A DNA stretch of 10,716 nt from NCBI GenBank assembly GCA_039029315.1, contig JBCCGK010000195.1, positions 1 to 10,716 on the forward strand, written 5' to 3'. Positions 1 to 5,843 of this stretch are shown piece after piece. The DNA is from JBCCCJ01 sp039029315 (GTDB lineage Bacteria; Bacteroidota; Bacteroidia; J057). The notes below the pieces were generated by a model. That model worked only from the letters and a program-made list of their open reading frames with translations. It ran no database searches and had not been told where the DNA came from. The translations under genes were made by a program, and so were the position numbers. How positions within the stretch are numbered: the stretch's first letter is position 1; each line of letters opens with the position of its first letter.

Positions 1-90
1 GTCGAAAATTTTCAGACAATTCCGGTTTATAGCAGTAATTAGGTGGTCTATATGCGACAGGTGTAAAACGCAGACTATCCACGAGAAACG
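1..90. other. non-coding left edge, nothing recognised
   Basis: No reading frame in this stretch looks like a gene. Apart from a small AT palindrome (GAAAATTTTC at 4-13) and a GAGAAACG octamer at 83-90 that recurs inside element B (179-186), I see no structure. It may be the downstream flank of a gene outside the window. The 398-515 stretch on the other side of the elements is also gene-free. It holds only a short palindrome (GAGAAATTATTTCTC, 480-494) with no T-run after it on either strand. Confidence 0.5.
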
Positions 91-98
91 CCCAAGAG
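91..98. repeat. left copy of 8 bp direct repeat flanking element B
   Basis: CCCAAGAG lies immediately outside the left inverted repeat of element B and recurs exactly at 229-236. A perfect octamer at exactly the ends of an inverted-repeat-bounded segment is best read as a target-site duplication. An 8 bp match alone could be chance. Confidence 0.55.
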
Positions 99-228
99 GG
101 TTGTACGTCAGATTTCCCAATCAAAGAGATTGCCTTGTTTCAAAACCTCTTCCGCACTGCCCCGTTTCTCCTCAAAAAGAGAAACGACCCCACATGCTAG
201 GAAACAAATGGGACATTTGACGTACACC
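99..228. mobile_element. element B: MITE-like insertion with 8 bp target duplication
   Basis: This 130 bp non-coding element is bounded by long imperfect inverted repeats. The left arm (97-119) matches the reverse complement of 209-231 at 19 of 23 positions, centred on TGTACGTCA. Inside, TTGTTTC (135-141) pairs with GAAACAA (201-207), and CGTTTCTC (163-170) pairs with GAGAAACG (179-186) around an 8-base loop, so the whole unit is a nested palindrome. The octamer CCCAAGAG flanks it on both sides (91-98 and 229-236), as expected of a target-site duplication. No protein is encoded, so it would have to be moved in trans by a related transposase. Eight-base duplications are made by, for example, the IS66 and IS1595 families, but I cannot assign a family. 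A structured RNA is the alternative reading. Confidence 0.6.
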
Positions 229-236
229 CCCCAAGA
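229..236. repeat. right copy of 8 bp direct repeat, overlapping element A end
   Basis: This second CCCAAGAG follows element B directly. Its last four bases (233-236) are also the first four bases of element A copy 1. The target used by B therefore seems to have straddled the outer boundary of A, which would make B the younger insertion. Confidence 0.55.
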
Positions 237-397
237 GACTGTTTGAACATCTGTCACTTATTTTTTGTATGCGTATTTTTTCCTCATTCTGCGGCTTTTT
301 TTGTTCTCATAGCACCACTATGAGAACAAAAAAGGGCCTTGGCTGAGAAAAAAATGCTCCATAAAAATTCTCAGCACAGATTCCAAAACAGTCTCTT
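233..397 (+). mobile_element. element A copy 1: MITE-like element with central hairpin
   Basis: This 165 bp non-coding element has perfect 12 bp terminal inverted repeats: AAGAGACTGTTT at 233-244 and its reverse complement at 386-397. At its centre is a 16 bp perfect stem (297-312 with 318-333) around a CACCA loop. A second hairpin is formed by GCTGAGAA (342-349) and TTCTCAGC (368-375). A related copy lies in reverse orientation at 5697-5843. The two share a 48 bp core (296-343 here) with two differences, and the 15 bp block at 257-271. Repetition, terminal inverted repeats and lack of coding capacity fit a MITE or other non-autonomous palindromic repeat. Strand is arbitrary: this copy defines forward. 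It lies 118 bp beyond the stop of the oxidoreductase gene. No clear target duplication is visible. Confidence 0.7.
297..333. repeat. 16 bp perfect stem-loop at the core of element A copy 1
   Basis: TTTTTTGTTCTCATAG pairs with CTATGAGAACAAAAAA around a 5-base loop. On both strands the T-tract is on the 5' arm and the A-tract on the 3' arm, the opposite of a rho-independent terminator. I therefore annotate a hairpin rather than a terminator. The same stem, slightly eroded, is present at 5761-5798. Confidence 0.75.
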
Positions 398-515
398 AAT
401 CTGTGAATTCTTTTGGAGAAACCAAATCATTCTGATTTCTCTTTTCAAAAAATTTGGACAATACAAATGATGGCAAGCAGAGAAATTATTTCTCCTCCTT
501 GAAACACAGCTTTGG

Positions 516-1814
516 CTACCACCACTTCCGCGAAGGTCGACTTGCCAAACTATTGGCCTCAAAATCATTCACAATGGTTTCTGTTTTGGGGTCAAGGCTA
601 ATCTTCCGTCCTAACATCCAGGCGATTGCAGCTGCGTGACAAGCAATATGGGAATGTCGCATCACGGTGGGGTTTGCAGCAGTTGCTTGACGAGATTTGA
701 TACAATCGAAAAAGTTACGGGAGTGCTCCCCTACCCCAAGTCCCGAAACGTTCCGAGGCATGTCTTTTACAGCTTTTTTCAATGCCTCAGAGGAGACCTC
801 AATGCCACCACTATCGCCTACTTCTACCCAACCTTCTTCTCCGACAAATCGAACCGGACAGGTGCTCAGATGCTGGAACCAGCCTGGACGCTCTCCAAAA
901 GGGGTATCGAGCATATGCAGAACGAGTTTTACCCCATTGGCATAGGTAGCTGTGATGGTATCTTTTCCAGGCTCATACTCCAATGGCATGGTGTCATCGG
1001 ACTGATTGGCCCATTGGCACAGATCCACTGTATGCGCCCCCCAATCCAATAAGGTTGCCCCTGAATCAAAATCAAAAATCCCCCGCCATCTTCCCTTGCA
1101 ATAATCAGGATGATAAGGTCTCCAGGGTGCGGGTCCCAACCACATATTCCAGTCTACCTCTTCTTTGGAAGGTGTTGCCTGGGCAGGCAGCCAATTGTTG
1201 TTGAGTTTGGGGCGGTAAATGGATGCATGCAGCGTATGAATCTTGCCAAGCTTCCCACTGTGAGCCAGATCTACAGCCCACTGGAAGTTGGTGATGCTGC
1301 GTCGCTGTGTGCCCGCCTGAAATATCCGGCCATAGGTGTACATGGTATCTGCAAGATCCTGACAATCCTTGATCGTAATTCCACAGGGTTTTTCACTGTA
1401 GACATCCTTACCCGCTTCAGCCGCCATCATGGAGGCTTTGGCATGCCATCGATCGCCTGTCGCGATGAGGACAGCGTCGATATCCTTCCTGCCCAACAAT
1501 TCCCGGAAATCCATGTGTAACTGGCAATCATTGTTCCCATAAGTATCGTCAACAATCTTCTTCCCTTCCATCCTTCTGGATGCTTGTACATCGGCAATGG
1601 CCAGACAACGCATATCCTTATGAGCCATCATGCCTGTGAGGACTTTTCGACAGCGCGGTCCAATGCCAATCACGCCCAGGCTGATGGTGTCACTTGGCAC
1701 ACTGCTCCCATCCAAGCCCAACACACGAGATGGAATAATGCTGGGCATGGCCAAGGCAGCTGAGGATGCGAGTGTTTTGCGCAAGAAGGTCCGTCGAGTA
1801 GTAGTAGCTTTCAT
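516..1814 (-). CDS. Tat-exported Gfo/Idh/MocA-family oxidoreductase
   Basis: This 432-residue protein is predicted to be an NAD(P)-dependent oxidoreductase acting on a sugar or sugar derivative. Residues 7-13 (RRTFLRK) followed by a short hydrophobic stretch form a twin-arginine signal, so the folded, cofactor-loaded enzyme would be exported. The Rossmann fold follows, with GVIGIGPRCRK at about 47-57, where many relatives have GxGxRG. The family EKP motif is at 141-143 (catalytic lysine region) and ATGDRWHA at 118-125. The C-terminal domain carries DWGAHTVDLCQW (257-268), matching the family D-x-G-x-H-x-x-D pattern. It lies 60 bp downstream of a sulfatase on the same strand and is probably co-transcribed with it. 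This secreted subgroup is common in Bacteroidota and Planctomycetota, and the substrate cannot be read from sequence. The start is the ATG just before the RR motif. Confidence 0.93.
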   Translation of the reverse strand: MKATTTRRTFLRKTLASSAALAMPSIIPSRVLGLDGSSVPSDTISLGVIGIGPRCRKVLTGMMAHKDMRCLAIADVQASRRMEGKKIVDDTYGNNDCQLHMDFRELLGRKDIDAVLIATGDRWHAKASMMAAEAGKDVYSEKPCGITIKDCQDLADTMYTYGRIFQAGTQRRSITNFQWAVDLAHSGKLGKIHTLHASIYRPKLNNNWLPAQATPSKEEVDWNMWLGPAPWRPYHPDYCKGRWRGIFDFDSGATLLDWGAHTVDLCQWANQSDDTMPLEYEPGKDTITATYANGVKLVLHMLDTPFGERPGWFQHLSTCPVRFVGEEGWVEVGDSGGIEVSSEALKKAVKDMPRNVSGLGVGEHSRNFFDCIKSRQATAANPTVMRHSHIACHAAAIAWMLGRKISLDPKTETIVNDFEANSLASRPSRKWW

Positions 1815-1863
1815 AGGTAAACATTAATTGTCAATCAGCAATAAAAATATACACATAGCCAGG

Positions 1864-1879
1864 AAAACAGTCTCTTAAT
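1864..1879. repeat. solo end of element A over the sulfatase stop codon
   Basis: AAAACAGTCTCTTAAT here is identical over 16 bases to 385-400, the right terminus of element A copy 1 plus its immediate flank. No matching opposite terminus or hairpin core is present nearby, so this is an orphan end: a decayed remnant, a deletion product or chance. The TAA stop of the sulfatase (minus strand, 1877-1875) lies within it. Confidence 0.5.
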
Positions 1880-3350
1880 AATCCCCTCCGTTCAAACTGT
1901 GAAGCACTGACTCCTGCCAAGTTTCCAGGGCAAGTTTCATCTCTCTGGCTCTTTCTGATTCTTCTGAATGGAGATCTTTCTTTTCTTCCGGGTCCATATC
2001 CAGCCGATACAATTCCCAATTGATTTGCTTATTCTTCTCTATTCGATGTAATTTCCAGGGCCAATCCAGCCAGGCAGAATGCCCTGGCATGTGGTCGGTG
2101 GGATAAGGGATGATCCGAATATCCTCCAGACGAAGTTTCATGGAATCTCCAATCATATTGCCTTCTTGTTGAGCCGCTAGCAATTCTGGCATCCATTCGA
2201 AACTCGGCGTCCGGATACCCTTTGCTGGATATTGCCAAAATCCTATCGGCTCCGCTCTCTCAGTCATCTGGCCTTCTATCAATGGCATCAAACTGATCCC
2301 GTCATAAGGACGATCCTCTGGGAGGACATATCCGACAACCTCCGCAAGGGTGGGAAACATATCAGAGGTAGTCGCGGGCAGATTACTGACAGACGTTTCT
2401 TTGATTTTGGCGGGCCATTCCAGGATGGCAGGCACCCGCAAACCACCTTCGTATATATGCCCTTTCCGACCTCTACCGCCTGTAATTCCCAGATTCGGAA
2501 GTCCTCCATTATCGCTGCAGTACCAGAGAATTGTGTTGGAATAGGAAGGCAATGCTTTCAAGGCATTTCTGAGTTTGCCAAATGCGCGATCCATGCCTGT
2601 GATTTCTCCATAAAAGTGCTGCAATTTTTCATCCTCTCCCTCATATAAGCGTCGGTCCTCTTCATATGCCTCATGGGGACCGTGGGGCGATCCAAACCAT
2701 ACCACTGCGAAATAGGGTTGATCTCCTTCTTCATGCTTGTGAATAAATTCCAGTGCAGCATCTACCGTTACCATAGAACTTTCTCCCTCTGTCTCTTGCG
2801 CAATACCTTCCCGACTCATGATGGGACTATTATCAAAAAAATTCGGCGCAGAAAACCATTCGTCGAAGCCGCTTGCTCCGGGATTCACAGGGCTACCAAT
2901 ACGCACAGAACCCAGATGCCATTTTCCAAAGTGCCCCGTAACATACCCACTTTGCTGCATGACTTCTGCAATGGTGATCTCTTGTGGCCGCAGCGTTCTT
3001 CCCCAGGTGAAACAAGCAAATCGATTGGGCGTACGACCCGTCATCACACTGCCTCTTGTTGGAGAACATACCGGTGCCGCAGCATAAAATCTGTCGAAGC
3101 GCAAAGCCGTTGCTGCCATCTCATCAAAATGAGGGGTTTGCAAAACCGGATGATCATAATATCCCATGTCGCCCCATCCCTGGTCATCCGCCATTACGAG
3201 GACAATGTTGGGAGGTGTATTCGTTTTTTGAGGAGATTGCCGAAGCGAACTTGACGAACATCCAAGCATCAAAATCAGAACAAACACGCAAGTAAACTTG
3301 GAAAAATCATCAATTATTGTAATTTTTACACAAAACATGTTTGCAAGCAT
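1875..3350 (-). CDS. lipoprotein sulfatase, arylsulfatase A-like (formylglycine type)
   Basis: This 491-residue protein belongs to the alkaline phosphatase/sulfatase superfamily and would hydrolyse sulfate esters, most likely on a carbohydrate. A hydrophobic N-terminal segment ends in LMLGC (Cys31), a lipobox followed by serines, so it should be lipid-anchored outside the cytoplasm. The catalytic signature CSPTRGSVMTGR starts at Cys95, the residue converted to formylglycine. Metal-binding Asp55-Asp56 lie in VMADDQGWGDMG, and GHFGKWHLG and YCSDNGG supply further expected active-site residues. It is full length for the family. Activity needs a formylglycine-generating or anaerobic maturase enzyme, which is not in this window. 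The oxidoreductase gene follows 60 bp downstream. The start could instead be the ATG at 3338, four codons later, without changing the signal peptide reading. Confidence 0.95.
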   Translation of the reverse strand: MLANMFCVKITIIDDFSKFTCVFVLILMLGCSSSSLRQSPQKTNTPPNIVLVMADDQGWGDMGYYDHPVLQTPHFDEMAATALRFDRFYAAAPVCSPTRGSVMTGRTPNRFACFTWGRTLRPQEITIAEVMQQSGYVTGHFGKWHLGSVRIGSPVNPGASGFDEWFSAPNFFDNSPIMSREGIAQETEGESSMVTVDAALEFIHKHEEGDQPYFAVVWFGSPHGPHEAYEEDRRLYEGEDEKLQHFYGEITGMDRAFGKLRNALKALPSYSNTILWYCSDNGGLPNLGITGGRGRKGHIYEGGLRVPAILEWPAKIKETSVSNLPATTSDMFPTLAEVVGYVLPEDRPYDGISLMPLIEGQMTERAEPIGFWQYPAKGIRTPSFEWMPELLAAQQEGNMIGDSMKLRLEDIRIIPYPTDHMPGHSAWLDWPWKLHRIEKNKQINWELYRLDMDPEEKKDLHSEESERAREMKLALETWQESVLHSLNGGDY

Positions 3351-3396
3351 TTAGGAATCCGTTCAGTATACTGTCTTTCTTTGGATTCAGCAAAAA

Positions 3397-3430
3397 CAAA
3401 CATTGGCCCAATATATTTCTACTCACTCAA
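3397..3430 (-). promoter_or_regulatory. weak candidate Bacteroidota-type promoter for the sulfatase gene
   Basis: On the minus strand AATGTTTG (3404-3397) matches the TAnnTTTG -7 consensus except at its first base. TTG at 3430-3428 lies 23 bases upstream, at the long end of the accepted spacing. It sits about 47 bp before the sulfatase start, in the 92 bp divergent gap shared with the ADP-ribosylglycohydrolase gene. This is pattern matching only. I see no convincing promoter for the plus-strand gene in the same gap. Confidence 0.22.
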
Positions 3431-3442
3431 TCAGTCTGTCAT

Positions 3443-4282
3443 ATGCTATTGGAACTTGCGATTGGAGATGCTTATGGAGCAGGATTTGAATATGCCGAAG
3501 CTGAATTTGTCCACAAGAACAATACACTTAGCTATCACCATCATCCCAAACATCTTGCGATCAAAGCAGGCATGTATACCGACGATACCCAGATGAGTCT
3601 GGCGATTGCGGAACTCATGCTTGAAGGGAAAGCCTGGACTGAGATCAATCTCGCGGACAAATTTGTAGATGTATTTAAACGAGATGAACGAGAAGGCTAT
3701 GCCACGCGCTTTTTTCATTTTTTGCAACAGGTTCAATCCGGGGAAGAATTTCTTTCTGCTATCCATCCCACCAGTGAGAAAAGCGGGGCTGCCATGCGCG
3801 CCCCAGTGATCGGCCTATTGAAAGACAAGCAGGAAGTGCTCGAAAAAACAGAAATCCAAGCCATGATCACCCATAACACACAAGATGGCATCCGCGCAGC
3901 TAAGGCTGCCGCCATGATTGTTTACTATTTTTTGTGGGAAAAGGGAAAAAAGAAAGACCTCCACACCTATTTGAAAGCGCATGTCAAAGGAGATTGGACA
4001 AGTAGGTGGACAGGTAAAGTAGGGTCTAAAGGCTGTATGAGTGTACGCGCTGCCATTACAGCACTTCAAGAATCAGCATCGATGGGGGAATTGTTGAAAC
4101 GGTGTATCGCCTATACCGGAGATGTAGATACGGTTGCGGCTATCGCATTGGCTGGGGCGAGTGTTTGTCCAGAGTTCAAGAATGATCTTCCTGGTCGCTT
4201 ATACAATGATCTGGAAAATGGAACATATGGCAAGGACTATCTCAAGTCTCTGGATCAACAACTTCTTTCCCTGATGGCCTGA
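3443..4282 (+). CDS. ADP-ribosylglycohydrolase-family (DraG/ARH-like) protein
   Basis: This 279-residue protein matches the all-helical ADP-ribosylglycohydrolase fold, which removes ADP-ribose or related groups using a binuclear metal centre. From the chosen start, LAIGDAYGAGFEY (5-17) is the typical family N-terminus. TDDT (46-49) is the first metal motif, KSGAAMRAPVIG (113-124) matches the usual G-x-G-A-A-M-R loop, and GDVDTVAAIALAG (226-238) is the second metal motif. I chose the ATG at 3443 because it begins directly at the conserved core. The frame is open upstream to 3341, but that 34-residue extension is unlike the family and would overlap the divergent sulfatase gene. The enzyme is probably cytoplasmic. 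A second gene starts 47 bp downstream on the same strand. Its target (protein, nucleic acid or small molecule) cannot be told. Confidence 0.93.
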   Translation: MLLELAIGDAYGAGFEYAEAEFVHKNNTLSYHHHPKHLAIKAGMYTDDTQMSLAIAELMLEGKAWTEINLADKFVDVFKRDEREGYATRFFHFLQQVQSGEEFLSAIHPTSEKSGAAMRAPVIGLLKDKQEVLEKTEIQAMITHNTQDGIRAAKAAAMIVYYFLWEKGKKKDLHTYLKAHVKGDWTSRWTGKVGSKGCMSVRAAITALQESASMGELLKRCIAYTGDVDTVAAIALAGASVCPEFKNDLPGRLYNDLENGTYGKDYLKSLDQQLLSLMA

Positions 4283-4328
4283 CCGTAATCGATTGACTCT
4301 TTTTGTTTCTGCAAATACGCATAACTTC

Positions 4329-4955
4329 ATGGACGTTCTCCAGCACATTCTGACAATGATCAACTCTGCTGCCCCAGAGAGTCTGGCACTCAGTCTGGGA
4401 GATTGCCATGTCAGGGGCTTGTTTTCTCTTGTGATTCGTGGTCAGGAATTTGGCCATCTGACAAGAATTTTTGTCGCTCAATCGGAAATCAAGCCCTTCG
4501 ATGTGCAATTGCATACTCATCGATATTCGATTCGACTCACCACCATTTCAGGACAAATCAGACATCACAGGGCCTTCCGGCATGAAGCAGGAGAATTGAA
4601 GCTGTCTGAATACAGCTATAGCAGTGGAATTACTGCTCAAAGCACCTTGACATATCTGGGAGAAACCCGAATCAATTGTCAGGATTATTATCTCCCACCT
4701 GGCACAAGCATTGAGTTGAGCAACACAGATATTCATAGCATTTCCTGCTCCCAGGGATCGATCTGGATGGTAGAAGAACTGGGCTATCGGACAGCTTACA
4801 GTCGTGTCCTGGGCATTCCTTTTGAGGTGGATGGGATGTATGCGAACTGTTCAGAATCACAGATTGCAGCAATCAGAACGCTTGTTATCCAACACCTGAA
4901 TACGATTCTCTCCAACACCCTGACATCCGATCCTGAATACGAAAAAGATAACTGA
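4329..4955 (+). CDS. unrecognised protein, possibly cupin-like, paired with the ADP-ribosylglycohydrolase
   Basis: I do not recognise this 208-residue protein. It has no signal peptide or membrane segment and should be cytoplasmic. Its middle (about residues 45-165) is rich in alternating hydrophobic and polar residues, as in a beta-barrel. It contains histidine clusters (LHTHRYS and RHHRAFRHE), a YYLPPGTSIELSNTDIHSIS stretch and SQGSIWMVEE. That spacing resembles the two half-motifs of cupin-like metal-binding barrels, but this is only a guess. The C-terminus is a helix-like segment with a charged tail. I took the ATG at 4329; a TTG at 4293 would add 12 residues. The gene begins 47 bp after the ADP-ribosylglycohydrolase stop on the same strand, so co-expression is likely. 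Confidence 0.8.
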   Translation: MDVLQHILTMINSAAPESLALSLGDCHVRGLFSLVIRGQEFGHLTRIFVAQSEIKPFDVQLHTHRYSIRLTTISGQIRHHRAFRHEAGELKLSEYSYSSGITAQSTLTYLGETRINCQDYYLPPGTSIELSNTDIHSISCSQGSIWMVEELGYRTAYSRVLGIPFEVDGMYANCSESQIAAIRTLVIQHLNTILSNTLTSDPEYEKDN

Positions 4956-5093
4956 CCATCCAACATGATCCTCCGGGAAAAACGATCATTCGGCGGCCAG
5001 TCATCAGGTTACGTTGACACCTAATTTTTGGGTGTAGTTACAGGGTTGGACTGCAGGGCAAGCAAATAGAGTGGGCGGAGGCTTAGATGGAAA

Positions 5094-5594
5094 TCAATCT
5101 GTGATAGGGATTTCCAGATATACTGCGCTATGAGATTGGCCCGGAGGTTTGGATTCAAGTATTTCTCCTTGATAAAAGATGGTTTCCATTGAATTTCCCG
5201 TGCAGGTTTCTGCACAACAATCATCTTCAGGGATGTATCTCAGCATGTCTATCTCCAGATCAATTGTCAGTGTGTCGTTCACTAGCAGGGAGACGGGTAA
5301 TCGATATGACCGACAGTCATTGGGTAAATGAACGATGATGAATTGGCCAATGGGAACTGTTTCATGCAAGGTTTTCTTCCCATCTTCCTCCTTGAACCAA
5401 ACTTCTACCTTATCCTTTTCGTACCTTTTTGTTATCCTTTCGCCTGCTTCATCAACAAACCATATGATCATATCATTGATCGTTGGTTGAGGGATATTGC
5501 AGGTACAACTTTCGCAAGCCTGTACACTCACCATCAGATAGGCAGTCAAACAATACAGAGGCAAATATTTGGGAAATGTCCTGTGTGATTTCAT
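5094..5594 (-). CDS. hypothetical cysteine-containing lipoprotein
   Basis: This 166-residue protein of unknown function starts with a basic N-terminus and a hydrophobic stretch ending in SVQAC (Cys27). That is a plausible lipobox, so it is likely lipid-anchored in the periplasm or outer membrane. Cys30 and Cys32 follow at once (ACESCTC), and a second cluster, DDCCAETC, lies near residue 125. The cysteines could form disulfides or bind metal. The body alternates beta-strand-like segments (DKVEVWFKEEDGKK, GQFIIVHLP, DTLTIDLEIDM), suggesting a small beta-sandwich. No catalytic motif is visible. It converges on the plus-strand gene ending at 4955 across 138 bp in which I see no convincing terminator. 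Its upstream neighbour on the same strand is separated by 233 bp containing element A copy 2, so it is probably transcribed alone. Confidence 0.82.
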   Translation of the reverse strand: MKSHRTFPKYLPLYCLTAYLMVSVQACESCTCNIPQPTINDMIIWFVDEAGERITKRYEKDKVEVWFKEEDGKKTLHETVPIGQFIIVHLPNDCRSYRLPVSLLVNDTLTIDLEIDMLRYIPEDDCCAETCTGNSMETIFYQGEILESKPPGQSHSAVYLEIPITD

Positions 5595-5696
5595 GCTGCT
5601 AAATTGAGATGTCCTTCCCTGGAAATCAAGCTCTCAGCAGCCAATGGGGACATATTGCCAGAATGGGGATAAATAACCAATGCTTTCCATTCACTC

Positions 5697-5843
5697 CTTA
5701 GAGACTGTTATGACATCTGGGATGAGGATTTTTTGTCTGTGTGTTTCTAGGCCAAGGCCCTTTTCTGTTCTCATAGGGGTGCTATGAGAACAAAAAAAGA
5801 CACATACAAAAAATAAGGGATAGATTGTCAAACAGTTTCTAAG
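5697..5843 (-). mobile_element. element A copy 2, inverted, overlapping the LytTR gene end
   Basis: This 147 bp element is a reverse-orientation relative of the one at 233-397. Its ends, CTTAGAGACTGTT (5697-5709) and the complement of CTTAGAAACTGTT (5831-5843), match at 12 of 13 positions. The core at 5751-5798 matches 296-343 of copy 1 in reverse complement with two differences, and 5803-5817 matches 257-271 exactly. TGTTCTCATAG (5766-5776) pairs with CTATGAGAACA (5782-5792) around GGGTG. A further stem joins 5728-5743 to 5799-5814 at 14 of 16 positions, so this copy is a nested palindrome almost end to end. Its right terminus encodes the last residues and stop of the LytTR gene. No clear target duplication is seen. 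Confidence 0.7.

Noticed and set aside
297..333. Strong hairpin next to A/T tracts as a rho-independent terminator
   Set aside because: On both strands the T-tract precedes the stem and the A-tract follows it, so no U-run follows the hairpin in either transcript. The sequence is also shared with a repeat element.
480..494. Palindrome GAGAAATTATTTCTC as a regulatory or terminator site downstream of the oxidoreductase gene
   Set aside because: Short and AT-rich, with a 3-base loop and no T-run after it on either strand. Not distinguishable from chance.
3341..3442. Extended N-terminus of the ADP-ribosylglycohydrolase starting at ATG 3341
   Set aside because: The extra 34 residues do not resemble the family and would overlap the divergent sulfatase start. 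The ATG at 3443 begins exactly at the conserved core.
5017..5035. ACACC/GGTGT stem between the convergent genes as a terminator
   Set aside because: Only five base pairs, with the T-run inside the loop and not after the stem.
5355..5370. GAACTGTTTCATG resembling the element A terminus
   Set aside because: Only partly matches the terminus, lies inside the lipoprotein coding region and has no partner end or core nearby.
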